A stretch of 64,000 nt of DNA from Alteromonas sp. BMJM2 (GTDB lineage Bacteria; Pseudomonadota; Gammaproteobacteria; Enterobacterales; Alteromonadaceae), in NCBI RefSeq assembly GCF_027257845.1, contig NZ_JAPVOT010000001.1, positions 1-64,000 on the forward strand. Direction: 5' to 3'. Each line of letters opens with the position of its first letter. Within the stretch, counting starts at the first letter, position 1. Made by a program: the position numbers and the translations under genes. Shown here piece after piece: positions 43,858-52,581 of the stretch. The notes below the pieces were generated by a model. The model ran no database searches, was not told where the DNA came from, and worked only from the letters and a program-made list of their open reading frames with translations.

Positions 43858-46295
43858 AGCTTACTTTTCACAGCAATATTGTTCACGACCTCAAGGGCGC
43901 TGCTAGGCGCTGGCGTAATGCAAAGTTCCAATTCTTTGTCATTGCTTTATCAGTTAGCTTATTAACAGCCCTGATAAGTGTGTTGTTACAAGTTGGCGTG
44001 GTGGTTGGCTCAGACAGGCCTGATTTTGTGGGATCAAAGGCAGAGCTTATCACCTTAGTGCGAAGTAATATGAGCAATATAGTGAAGCCGGTTAAGGGGT
44101 TCCACGCTGAGAAATTAGAAAAAGTAGAAGGCGTATCCAAGGTCGCAAAATTGGGCGTCGAACGTTCCCAAGTTAAGGTGGGTAAAACGTTAAGCGACGA
44201 AGTGAATATTGGTTTTTTAAACGAAACGCTTATTGAATTATTAACACTCCCTTCCGATTTGAAATCACTCGAAAACAATACACAGTCTGTGTTTGTTACA
44301 GCTGGTTTTTGGCAAAAGTACCTAAGTGACTTCAATGTAGATGAAAAACCTCAAATCACAATCTACGATACCAAAACACCATACATAGTTGCTGGAATAG
44401 TGCCTGAGTCCATGTCGAGGTGGAGTACATTAGAAATAGGCGTTTATGCTCACGACAGTCAATTAGAGCACTTTGCTCCTTTTAGGTTAACTGAAAGAGA
44501 AAAGGCAGACCCTCAAAAATTACAGGATAATATTGTTTATACGCGCAATTATTTGCGTGGGGCGCCCCAGTACTATGTATTTGCAAAAATAGAGCCTGGT
44601 ATTTCTATACCAGACTTGATGGGAGCATATGGGGTAGTCGATTTAGATGTTGGAAATGCAGTAGAATTTGTAGAAGAGCAACACAAACTGCTTATTACGG
44701 AAGGGGTAGAGCTTAATCCCATCACGAAAAACAAAATAATGGCGCAATGGCAAACTCTGCTATTTTTGTCGAGTATCTTGTTACTGGCTATTGTGAGTAG
44801 CTTGCTCTATTCCCAAATAGGGCAGCTCATTCAACGAAAGAAAGAGCTCACTATTAAACGAGCCATTGGTGCTGGAAAGGCTGACCTATTCAAAGAATGC
44901 TCTTTAGAATTATTACCGAACCTTATTGTTAGCCAAGTAGTGAGTTTTGGCCTGTACAGCTACGCACTTACTCAAATGTCAAACTCTGAAACTCTTACCA
45001 CGTACTTCCAAACAGAAGCTCTTGCAGTAGATATAGCGCTATTTATCCCAGTTTCTTTATTGGTTTGCTTGTTGCTGTGCGCTGTTTTTAGTCTGCCCTA
45101 CCTTTCTGCAATGCGAAGAATGACGTTATCGTCTAGCAAAAGCGACTCTCTCACCTCTTCACAGTTGCGTGTTTTAAAGCACAGTGCGTTTTTGCAAAAA
45201 GTCATGCTGATAACAAGCGTTTTCTTAATGACGCTTACCGTGCACGAGATAAAAAAAGTGGCTGATGCAAATACGTATTCATTGGATATGATTGAATTTC
45301 AGGTATTAAGTGAAAATTACGTAGCCTTAAGCGAAAACTTCAAAGAGGGTAACTTCGATAACAGATTTCTAAATAAAACCGCTATTTCCTTTGATTCATT
45401 TGTAAACCCCGTAGCAATGAGGGATACGGTTTCTATTGAGGGACAAACAGAGAAATCTGTGGAGGCCACCTCGCTGCATGTATCTGGAAATTTGTTCGCA
45501 CTGGCAAATGTAAAGTTACTTGCTGGCGAGAGCGAAATGAGTCGAGATGAAGCGGTAGTAAACCAGCACCTTGCCCTGCGCTTTGCCAAGCAGCTTAAGC
45601 TAACTAACTTAGACGATTTGCTGGGACTGAAACTGGTGGTTGGCGGATTTATGAATACCAAAGTCGTAAAAATAGCAGGTATTGTTGAAAATGTTCCGCA
45701 TTATGGTTTTTCGAATCGTGAGCGGCCCATTCTTTATAAGCCGTTTAGCACTATTCCTCAATTGTTAGAGAGAGGTTTTTTTGCATTAATCCAACAGCCT
45801 GATGCAGACGATTTTGAGGAGTTTTTAATTTCATGGGCGGATGAAAATGCAGGTTCTTACAGTATTGAGCGTGAATCTCTGGTAAGTCGGCAGCTTTTCA
45901 ATATGGAATATCTTGAGAATACCACGCGACATAGTGCCCTTTCGGTATCCGGTATATTGGCTTTACTATTGCTGTTTAACATTTTTCATATTTCCCGAAC
46001 CAATTTACAGCTAGAAGAGAAACGTTTGGGGGCATTACTGGCTATAGGAGCAAGTAAGAGAGCGTTGAGTATTCAAAATGGTCTCGCACAAGTTGTACCT
46101 TTTTTCGTGACCTTACCCGTCGTTTTGCTTGGCGTAGTAATATCTAGACGTTTTTTGGAAGACAACCTTCAGGTTAATATAGTGAATGGCCAGCACTTTT
46201 TAATTGCCGTAGCAGTCACTTTCTCCTTAATCACGCTGATCAATATTTTGTGTGCGAAGCACTTTCTGTCGAGACCCATTTCAAGACTGCTGTGA
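43854..46295 (+). CDS. FtsX/MacB-type ABC permease, tandem domain
   Basis: A permease of 813 residues built from two FtsX-like units. TM1 (about 26-48) precedes a large periplasmic domain. A TM block lies near residues 300-430 (LLFLSSILLLAIVSSLLYS, with RKKELTIKRAIGAGKADLFKE next to it, then two more). The second unit begins near residue 448, with another periplasmic domain and TM segments near 700-810 (ALLAIGASKRALSIQNG as the coupling loop). This 8-TM plan resembles unfused MacB permeases or peptide exporters. Together with the adaptor and ATPase it forms an exporter of unknown substrate. Confidence 0.88.
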   Translation: MKLTFHSNIVHDLKGAARRWRNAKFQFFVIALSVSLLTALISVLLQVGVVVGSDRPDFVGSKAELITLVRSNMSNIVKPVKGFHAEKLEKVEGVSKVAKLGVERSQVKVGKTLSDEVNIGFLNETLIELLTLPSDLKSLENNTQSVFVTAGFWQKYLSDFNVDEKPQITIYDTKTPYIVAGIVPESMSRWSTLEIGVYAHDSQLEHFAPFRLTEREKADPQKLQDNIVYTRNYLRGAPQYYVFAKIEPGISIPDLMGAYGVVDLDVGNAVEFVEEQHKLLITEGVELNPITKNKIMAQWQTLLFLSSILLLAIVSSLLYSQIGQLIQRKKELTIKRAIGAGKADLFKECSLELLPNLIVSQVVSFGLYSYALTQMSNSETLTTYFQTEALAVDIALFIPVSLLVCLLLCAVFSLPYLSAMRRMTLSSSKSDSLTSSQLRVLKHSAFLQKVMLITSVFLMTLTVHEIKKVADANTYSLDMIEFQVLSENYVALSENFKEGNFDNRFLNKTAISFDSFVNPVAMRDTVSIEGQTEKSVEATSLHVSGNLFALANVKLLAGESEMSRDEAVVNQHLALRFAKQLKLTNLDDLLGLKLVVGGFMNTKVVKIAGIVENVPHYGFSNRERPILYKPFSTIPQLLERGFFALIQQPDADDFEEFLISWADENAGSYSIERESLVSRQLFNMEYLENTTRHSALSVSGILALLLLFNIFHISRTNLQLEEKRLGALLAIGASKRALSIQNGLAQVVPFFVTLPVVLLGVVISRRFLEDNLQVNIVNGQHFLIAVAVTFSLITLINILCAKHFLSRPISRLL

Positions 46296-46356
46296 GCACT
46301 ATTTAGCGCATAGCACCCAAACAACACCTAAACAGCACCCAAATAGTACCCAAACG

Positions 46357-47277
46357 CTAATCAGCTAACGCTGGATTAGCGATAAACAATATATCCATAA
46401 TAATGGCTGGATCCCATTGTCGCATGGCGGTCTCACTGGCTATGCGGATATCGTCTAACTCACTAATTGTGGCAACGGAAAACGATTTATCCACAATAAT
46501 ATGCACGAGTAAATAAATGTCTCTTCCGCTTTTACTTATTCTTACTTCAACATGTTGATAGGGCACTGCAATCAAGGTTTGCTTTAACCGCTTTTCAATT
46601 ACAGCTGTCACTGACTCAGGCGGAGCCTTATTAATCACTTCTTTTAGGCTGTCGAGCATAATTTTAAAAGGCACTGGCAATATCGCAAGGCCTAATATTA
46701 TAAGCAAAACGGGGTCGACCAAGGAGGCATACTCAGCAAAACGGGTTTGCTCAATACCATACGCAGTGGCAAACCCTAATAGAATGGAAGCACTCAATAC
46801 GCCATCTACAAACCAAGTGTGAGCTTCTACCGCCACTAGGTCTGAGCGCAATGGCTTGCTTTGATACTTCATGTAGCCAGACACAGCAAAGCACGCAGTA
46901 GTAGCAATAACACCGTAAATTATTGCATAGCCATACTCAGCCTTTATTCCGCCGTCTGTAAGGCTACCAATAGCCCCCACAACGGCATATAAGCATGTGG
47001 CAATGATAACAATGGATTTGAATAAGTTTAACGTAGGCTCTATTGCCGTATAGCCGAAATGAAAACGGTCGTCATCGGGCAGTTGCACTAAATTTGCTAC
47101 TTTCAGGGTGAGTAACGACATGAAAAAGGCAATGAGTGAGTATGCGCCGTCAAATAGGATGGCGGCTGAATGGGTAATAAAGGCAAAGCCAAGTGCGATA
47201 AATACAAACAAACCCGCTACGTAAAACGATACACGTAGTAAGGTTTTTTCTTTAGTGTGGTGAAAACCTATGGCCAT
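46357..47277 (-). CDS. Cation diffusion facilitator (CDF) family transporter
   Basis: A 306-residue membrane protein with about six TM segments and a C-terminal cytoplasmic domain. CDF hallmarks are the TM2 region SAAILFDGAYSLIAFFMSLL and a TM5 region around EAHTWFVDGVLSAS. Only one Asp is visible in the TM2 metal-site position, and His-to-Asp spacing in TM5 is five rather than four, so the metal site deviates from YiiP and metal specificity is uncertain. The C-terminal cytoplasmic domain starts near residue 220. It exports a divalent metal by family assignment. It is convergent to the export operon. Confidence 0.82.
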   Translation of the reverse strand: MAIGFHHTKEKTLLRVSFYVAGLFVFIALGFAFITHSAAILFDGAYSLIAFFMSLLTLKVANLVQLPDDDRFHFGYTAIEPTLNLFKSIVIIATCLYAVVGAIGSLTDGGIKAEYGYAIIYGVIATTACFAVSGYMKYQSKPLRSDLVAVEAHTWFVDGVLSASILLGFATAYGIEQTRFAEYASLVDPVLLIILGLAILPVPFKIMLDSLKEVINKAPPESVTAVIEKRLKQTLIAVPYQHVEVRISKSGRDIYLLVHIIVDKSFSVATISELDDIRIASETAMRQWDPAIIMDILFIANPALAD

Positions 47278-47485
47278 TTTCGGCTCAAAGACTCAAGTGT
47301 TAATATTCGGCGGATAATACGCTTGTTTTAGAAATAAGATAGCGAATTTATGCTGGGCGACGAATAATTTTTTTGTTCTTGATTAGTGCGCTTTTTAATC
47401 AAAAAATAGCGCAGATTAATAAATAGATTGTCCTTACGCCATTACTGCTATGCTTAGGGCAACTTGATAATAGGAAGGGCATGCT

Positions 47486-48982
47486 TTGTCTAACCCAAAA
47501 ACAGATGCCCAAGCTACTGATGCCCAAGCTATTGATACCAAGGGCACTGATACCAAAGCTGCTGATGCCCAAAATACTGGCAAACAAACTCAAACAAAAA
47601 AGCCCTCTCAGGCGCAAGAAGCTAATCGGCTAATTACCGAGGCGGTTATTCAACTTACCTTGGTAATTGAAACAATGCACAGCCGTATTAATCCGCTGAA
47701 TTGGCTTTCGCCATCAATACAAGCATCAATACAAGCATCAACACAATCATCAACACCAAAATCAAAACAGGCGCTTAGCAGTGGTATTACAGGCATGGTG
47801 TACGACAGTATACGCAGCATCACTAGCGAGGTAAGCAAGCACATTAGCATGCCGCTCTCGGTATTAAACGACAGTTTGAATAACAGAGGCAGCGGCAGCC
47901 TCAAAGACAATGTCGTTGGCAGTGATAATGCAAACGGCAATGTAAGCGAAGCAACACCGCCATCATCAACGCATTCACCATCACCTTCGCCGATAAAGCC
48001 TACATTACTCTCAGCCATAAATGGCGTAATAGGCGATTATCTTTATACACAGCAAAGTCCGCTGTCCATCGCAATGACGTTTCGTCAACACGGCAATGAT
48101 ATAGAGTTAGACGCATTGTCGCGGCACATCGCAGAGTCCGAAGGCAAGCTTCTCATCATGGTGCACGGCTTATGTATGAACGATGTGCAGTGGCGGCAAA
48201 GTGAGCACGACCATGGTTATCATCTTGCTAATGACCTCTCATGCCCCACGGTTTACTTACACTACAATACGGGGCGGCATATCTACCAAAATGGGATGGA
48301 GTTGAACGCGCTATTAGGCGAGTTGACGAGCCAGTTTCACTCTCTACAAAGCCGGTATTCATTAGATATTTCAGTTGTTGCCCATAGCATGGGCGGGTTG
48401 GTCACAAGAAGCGCGCTTTATTATGCTAAAGCTGCAATATCAGAAGCGGCGGCAATCACAGAGGCAGCCGAAGAAAATGCACAGTGGGCCGAGTATTTGA
48501 AAAAAATAGTGTTTCTTGGCACCCCACATCACGGTGCGCCCCTTGAAAAAGCGGGTAACTGGGTAGACCTATTTTTAGGTATGCATCACTTCACGGCTCC
48601 TTTAACACGCATTACTCAAATTCGCAGTGCAGGTATTGCCGACCTTCGGCACGGATATATCGTTGAAAGCGACACTCACTCTGAACGGCGTTTTGATTTT
48701 GTTAACGATCAACGCAAACCTATTCCACTGCCTGATGGGGTAGCGTGTTTTGCCATTGCAACAACGTCCTCGGCATCGCCTAACGCTATAAATAAGCATC
48801 TCGTTGGTGATGGTTTAGTGCCCCTTAATAGCGCACTAGGTATTCATAAAAATGAAGCGTTTAACCTTAATTTTAAACCAGAGAATCAGTGGGTGGGGAA
48901 TAACATCAGTCACCTTGGATTGCTGGGCAATAAAACCGTTTACGACGTTATTCACCGATGGCTTTCAGAGGGCGCTTATTAA
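47486..48982 (+). CDS. Alpha/beta-hydrolase (PGAP1/lipase-like) with repetitive N-terminus
   Basis: A 498-residue protein with a TTG start (AGGAAGG six to eight bases upstream; the nearby ATG at 47481 is in another frame). Residues 2-40 are repeats of the DAQ/DTK type, encoded by 15-base direct repeats, and a second Ser/Thr/Gln-rich stretch lies near 75-95. No signal peptide is seen. The hydrolase domain begins near residue 220: oxyanion-loop LLIMVHGLCMN, nucleophile elbow AHSMGG with Ser301, LGTPHHGAP, the acid Asp in VGDGLVP, and His in NISHLGLLG. Esterase or lipase activity is likely; the substrate is unknown. Its 3' end overlaps the UPF0231 gene. Confidence 0.85.
   Translation: MSNPKTDAQATDAQAIDTKGTDTKAADAQNTGKQTQTKKPSQAQEANRLITEAVIQLTLVIETMHSRINPLNWLSPSIQASIQASTQSSTPKSKQALSSGITGMVYDSIRSITSEVSKHISMPLSVLNDSLNNRGSGSLKDNVVGSDNANGNVSEATPPSSTHSPSPSPIKPTLLSAINGVIGDYLYTQQSPLSIAMTFRQHGNDIELDALSRHIAESEGKLLIMVHGLCMNDVQWRQSEHDHGYHLANDLSCPTVYLHYNTGRHIYQNGMELNALLGELTSQFHSLQSRYSLDISVVAHSMGGLVTRSALYYAKAAISEAAAITEAAEENAQWAEYLKKIVFLGTPHHGAPLEKAGNWVDLFLGMHHFTAPLTRITQIRSAGIADLRHGYIVESDTHSERRFDFVNDQRKPIPLPDGVACFAIATTSSASPNAINKHLVGDGLVPLNSALGIHKNEAFNLNFKPENQWVGNNISHLGLLGNKTVYDVIHRWLSEGAY
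47505..47580 (+). repeat. In-frame 15-base repeats in the hydrolase gene
   Basis: Degenerate copies of the unit GATGCCCAAGCTACT/GATACCAAGGGCACT encode the repeated D-A/T-Q/K pattern of the protein N-terminus. Several units follow one another in frame, so copy number can change without frameshift. Confidence 0.6.
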
Positions 48983-49329
48983 CGAATAAACGCCTTCCAT
49001 TCTTGCAGTAAATGTTTGAAATCTGCCAAGCCGCAACCTGCTTGCATCTCTTGGTCGTAATCTTCGGCAAATTCTTTGTGGCTGGTTTCGTTGTGATTGA
49101 GGGTAAGTATTACTTCGTCGTCTTCAATGGTTAACGTATATTCCTTGCCAATAAATTGGTAATCAGGAATGTTGCGACACAGCAGGTTTTCAATGGCCTC
49201 TAGCACCGTATTAATGCTTGCGCGATCTGTGCCTAAATCGTTACTTAACCAATCACCAAAAGCTTCGCATTCAATATCACATTTGGCGGAAGGCTCACCT
49301 AACATGTCAGTGCGAAATTGAAAATCCAT
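48979..49329 (-). CDS. yacL: UPF0231 family protein (YacL-like)
   Basis: A 116-residue cytoplasmic protein matching UPF0231/YacL: the start MDFQFRTDMLGEPSAKCDI, EYTLTIEDDEVILTLN near residues 64-79, and a C-terminal CGLADFKHLLQEWKAF. No function is established for the family. The ATG is part of a TAATG overlap with the ygjP-like stop, so it is translationally coupled to that gene. It is the last gene of the yigZ-ygjP-yacL operon and its stop region overlaps the convergent hydrolase gene by four bases. Confidence 0.85.
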   Translation of the reverse strand: MDFQFRTDMLGEPSAKCDIECEAFGDWLSNDLGTDRASINTVLEAIENLLCRNIPDYQFIGKEYTLTIEDDEVILTLNHNETSHKEFAEDYDQEMQAGCGLADFKHLLQEWKAFIR

Positions 49330-49865
49330 TAGGCTTCCTTAGGCATTTGATAAACATGACCGGTTAATTCGAGTTCAGTGAGGTACACCCGTACATCAAA
49401 TTCAATTTGATGGTAATCGGGCAGCATGTGTTGGCAGAGCTTGTAAAAGGCTTTGTTATGCTCTTTTTCTTTAAGGTGGGCTAATTCATGCACCACTATC
49501 ATTTTCAAAAATGGCTCTGGCGTGTTTTTAAACAAGCTGCTTACTCGCAATTCATTTTTACTCTTTAATTTACCGCCTTGTACCCGAGATACATAGGAGT
49601 GCAATCCAAGGGCGTGGTTCACAATATGGATTTTTTTATCGTATATGACCTTACTCAACGGTTGAGTTTTTTTCATATACTGGTTTTTAAGCCCCATCAC
49701 ATATTCGCGTAAGTCGTTGTCGTTTGCCACTGAGTGAGTGGTAGGGTAACGAGTGCGCAGCCAATCTCCCAGCGCGTTGTCGTCAATCATCTGTTGAATT
49801 TGTTGTTGCAGTCTCTCAGGGTAGTGTGAGAGATATTGAAGCCTGCTACTCATATTAGCACTCAT
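49329..49865 (-). CDS. YgjP/DUF45-type zinc metallopeptidase
   Basis: A 178-residue protein of the YgjP-like (M48-type DUF45) metallopeptidase family. The zinc-binding motif is H126ELAH130, with His136 in KEKEH as the likely third ligand. Upstream residues such as SYVSRVQGGKLKSKNELRVS are typical of the family. The role is unknown; putative cytoplasmic peptidase. ATG 49865 overlaps the yigZ stop (ATGA), and the stop overlaps the yacL start (TAATG), so the three genes form a tight operon. Confidence 0.88.
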   Translation of the reverse strand: MSANMSSRLQYLSHYPERLQQQIQQMIDDNALGDWLRTRYPTTHSVANDNDLREYVMGLKNQYMKKTQPLSKVIYDKKIHIVNHALGLHSYVSRVQGGKLKSKNELRVSSLFKNTPEPFLKMIVVHELAHLKEKEHNKAFYKLCQHMLPDYHQIEFDVRVYLTELELTGHVYQMPKEA

Positions 49866-50533
49866 ACTGATGAATCATTCAATTTGCTTTGCTTACTTTC
49901 AACGTCCGGGCTGTCAACGTCCGGGCTGTCACCTGGCTGGCCTTCAATGTCTTGATTAACAATTGGCGCCAGCTGCTGCTTTATTTCTTCTACGTGGGTA
50001 ACGGGTATTTGAATATCAATACTGACCTGCTGTGCATAGCGACAGTCGGCAATATTTCCCGACGCTTGCTGAACCAAATGCCTAACAAATTGTTCGTGCT
50101 TAAAGTCTACATCAACGGTAAGCGTGTGAAGAGTAACTTCTTCTCGTACAGTGAGCTGTTCAATGGCTTGCTGCGCCGATGCAGAATAAGCGCGAACAAG
50201 ACCGCCAGCACCCAGCTTTATACCGCCAAAGTAACGAGTCACTACAATCATTACATCGCCAATATTTTTATGCTGAAGCACGTTTAAAATAGGTTTGCCG
50301 GCTGTGCCACTTGGCTCGCCATCATCGGCCATAGCAGCGCTTACGGGAGAGCTTGGAGGACCAAAAATATAGGCCCAGCAGTGATGTCGTGCATCGGGAT
50401 AGCGCTTCTTTACTTCATCAAGCACGGCCATTGCGCTCTCGCGAGAGTTGGCAAATGCTGCCATCGCAATAAACTTGCTTTTCTTTACTTCAAACAGGAC
50501 TTCAACCTGATTGGCGGGAACGGGATAATTCAT
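49862..50533 (-). CDS. yigZ: YigZ/IMPACT family protein
   Basis: From ATG 50533 the protein has about 223 residues; starts at 50551 or 50590 are possible, but the family N-terminus (VEVLFEVKKSKFIA) suits 50533. The IMPACT domain shows PDARHHCWAYIFG and ADDGEPSGTAGKPILNVL near residues 53-90 and VVTRYFGGIKLGAGGLVRAY near 97-116. The eukaryotic homologue binds GCN1, but the bacterial role is not known. The C-terminus ends with SPDVDSPDVESK, from a 15-base direct repeat. It is the first gene of the yigZ-ygjP-yacL operon. Confidence 0.88.
   Translation of the reverse strand: MNYPVPANQVEVLFEVKKSKFIAMAAFANSRESAMAVLDEVKKRYPDARHHCWAYIFGPPSSPVSAAMADDGEPSGTAGKPILNVLQHKNIGDVMIVVTRYFGGIKLGAGGLVRAYSASAQQAIEQLTVREEVTLHTLTVDVDFKHEQFVRHLVQQASGNIADCRYAQQVSIDIQIPVTHVEEIKQQLAPIVNQDIEGQPGDSPDVDSPDVESKQSKLNDSSV
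49902..49936 (-). repeat. 15-base direct repeat in the yigZ 3' end
   Basis: Two adjacent copies of TCAACGTCCGGGCTG read from the plus strand encode the repeated S-P-D-V-D/E near the C-terminus of YigZ. In frame, so length can vary without breaking the gene. Confidence 0.6.
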
Positions 50534-50812
50534 GTGATAAGTATAACCCATTGCGCAGCTGCAATTAAGCGGGTCGTAGAGGTAGTGCATTAGAATACGA
50601 AATAGATGTGATTGATGAAATTGAAAGAAATGCTTAAAACTGTGGGCCTATTTTAGCGCAGAGATATGCGAAATGTATGATTTAAGAATGCTATCAGGTC
50701 CAACATTTTTCATTTACAGTCCTGCTCTAAGAGTGAGTGAAATGACTCTGAACCCAACAAAATTAGACTCTGTTGAATGAATAAGGTATACATTCCAATC
50801 TCCTTATGCTCA

Positions 50813-52018
50813 CTAACTTATGAAAGGAATTACGCCTTCTAAACGCTTTATGTCAACCTCGCTGATATCAGCAAAACGTTTAAAATGAGCAGGCCATTGA
50901 CGAAAATAACACTCAATCTCAGCAATAATCTTTTTGGCCTGAGCATTATTTAAACCAAAGCGTTTAGCTTGCGACAGAATATTATCGATACTCGCATAGC
51001 GGCCATCATCACCAAGCCCTAGGCCGTGCTGCTTTGAGTTATTAATTGGAGTAATATCGTAAGCGGGGCTCAAGCGCCACGTTTGCTCAACAAAATTGTA
51101 CAAAAATGCATGGTTACGGCTGTGGTCATCTGTATTACCTATAAATACGTTAAATACCATTCGCCTAAATAGTTCAGTAGCATCATCCGCAAATTTACCT
51201 GTATGGTGGCGAATAAACTCAGCCAGTTCAGCATAGCTATAGTAAGTAGCTAAATCGCTTAACGCGACTTTAGGCCTTTGCAACAAGCTATTGGCGCTCA
51301 AAAAATGATGGGTTGGTAAGCCATCGCTTACGTCAAAACGCTCAACCAAAAGAACGTCTCCATTTTCTGTTTCATGAATGCAGGTATTTGCAGAACGAAT
51401 CCCCAATTCATTAGCCATACGCATAGCACCATGCTCAGCTCTAACTAAATTGAACAAATCGTCTTGACGATTAAACTTTGCCAAATAAAGTTTCTCACCA
51501 ATTTTCACTGATGTTTTAGGCCTTGCTCCACCCATACTTTGACCAAACTCAAAGGCTTTTTTTGCCTCGAGTGAAATAGCCTTATCAGCGAGTAAATCGT
51601 CCTTGGCTCGATCTAAAAACGCTAAGTCGGCTAACGTGTTTTTATTTGTTTTATGCTTTGATGCACTGCGCGACAAACTAAAAACCAAAGCACCAACACC
51701 ATATCCAGACCCAGCTAGTAAAAACTGAAGTTCGTTTTTGGGTCTAGTGTTATGCAGTGAAAGTATAAGTTTACGACCCCATGAGTCAGCACCGGCATCA
51801 CTTAATACGCCAAATATACCTTTATTCGCCGAATAGCTAAAAATGCCAGATTGTAGCGGTAAATGCACAGGATCAAGAGCAAACGCATCTGGCCGTGCGA
51901 GGTAACTTTTACCGTAGTTAAACTCCCCACGACCTGTTTGTGTGTTTAGCTTGAAAAAGCCACAAATAATGGGGGCGTCTTCCAAACCATCAATAAAAAC
52001 ATAAGCCTCAGAAGTCAT
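50813..52018 (-). CDS. hipA: HipA-family serine/threonine kinase toxin
   Basis: A 401-residue kinase. The N-terminal subdomain (about residues 5-90) is followed by the HipA kinase core. Family motifs are SMGGARPKTSVKI near residues 148-160 (regulatory P-loop-like segment), LLVERFDV near 216-223, and the catalytic loop FIGNTDDHSRNHAFL near 292-306, with DITPIN as the Mg-binding motif. HipA phosphorylates a translation-related target, GltX in E. coli, giving growth arrest and persistence. The ATG at 52018 was chosen over 52021 because AGGAG then stands seven bases upstream. It overlaps hipB by 11 bases, the usual antitoxin-toxin order. The specific target here is unknown. Confidence 0.9.
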   Translation of the reverse strand: MTSEAYVFIDGLEDAPIICGFFKLNTQTGRGEFNYGKSYLARPDAFALDPVHLPLQSGIFSYSANKGIFGVLSDAGADSWGRKLILSLHNTRPKNELQFLLAGSGYGVGALVFSLSRSASKHKTNKNTLADLAFLDRAKDDLLADKAISLEAKKAFEFGQSMGGARPKTSVKIGEKLYLAKFNRQDDLFNLVRAEHGAMRMANELGIRSANTCIHETENGDVLLVERFDVSDGLPTHHFLSANSLLQRPKVALSDLATYYSYAELAEFIRHHTGKFADDATELFRRMVFNVFIGNTDDHSRNHAFLYNFVEQTWRLSPAYDITPINNSKQHGLGLGDDGRYASIDNILSQAKRFGLNNAQAKKIIAEIECYFRQWPAHFKRFADISEVDIKRLEGVIPFIS

Positions 52019-52307
52019 CATTAATCTCCTGAGTTTTACGGCCTTTGCGCTGCCTTGCATTATAACCACCAGCATCCGCAACCAACTCATTAACCTCGTC
52101 TAACAACGAGCCTTGTAGCTGAAGCGCAACTAAAGCCTCAAACAATATATCGCTTTTTACCACCTCGCCTTGCTCAAGTTTTTGCACCGTTGAACGGGAT
52201 ACGCCTATCATTTTCGCAAACGTACTTTGGGTATAATTCAAAGTGCGATGCTGACGTATTAAATCACCCAATTTATTCGCCAACTTTGACGCTTGCTCAG
52301 ATCTCAT
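52008..52307 (-). CDS. hipB: HipB-type antitoxin, Xre family
   Basis: A 99-residue helix-turn-helix protein (HTH region about residues 12-66, with STFAKMIGVSRSTVQKLEQG as the recognition part). The C-terminal tail (RQRKGRKTQEINDDF) is basic and flexible. It precedes and overlaps hipA, so the pair is a type II toxin-antitoxin module; HipB should neutralise HipA and repress the operon. Upstream (52308-52370) repeats of AATGA/TCATT type could be its operators. Identification of the pair is strong; the operator is inferred. Confidence 0.9.
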   Translation of the reverse strand: MRSEQASKLANKLGDLIRQHRTLNYTQSTFAKMIGVSRSTVQKLEQGEVVKSDILFEALVALQLQGSLLDEVNELVADAGGYNARQRKGRKTQEINDDF

Positions 52308-52581
52308 AAATGAACACTTAATCAGTCATTAATTCATTAAAGACTACTTTAGCAGTATTTAATTAGCATGCAAGATGATTTGAATATATACAAAGCATGT
52401 TTAAAGCAGCGATCGACATTCTGTAAACAAAGCCTAGTGCTCTCACGACAACAAAAACTAGCTACTTAAACTTTCTGCTATATGTAGAGAGAACAGGCAG
52501 CGAGTATTTGTCAATTTTATGTTGACACTTGTCTTGTCAATGTTATATTGACGTTATTATTGCTACTCAAAGGAGGCGATT
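52308..52581. other. Divergent promoter region of hipBA and the ATT-start gene
   Basis: Left end: AATGA/TCATT inverted repeats just upstream of hipB (52308-52345). Right end: the double palindrome with promoter and Shine-Dalgarno listed separately. Nothing else is recognised. Confidence 0.45.
52509..52553 (+). promoter_or_regulatory. Two TGTCAA-N7-TTGACR palindromes with an embedded promoter
   Basis: The first palindrome is TGTCAA (52509-52514) with TTGACA (52522-52527). The second is TGTCAA (52535-52540) with TTGACG (52548-52553). Both have a 7-base gap and are 26 bases apart. TTGACA (52522-52527) is also a perfect -35, and TATATT at 52544-52549 is a good -10 with a 16-base spacer. The transcript would start near 52556, about 25 bases before the reading frame. 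The palindromes overlap the promoter, so a repressor is expected. Confidence 0.7.
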
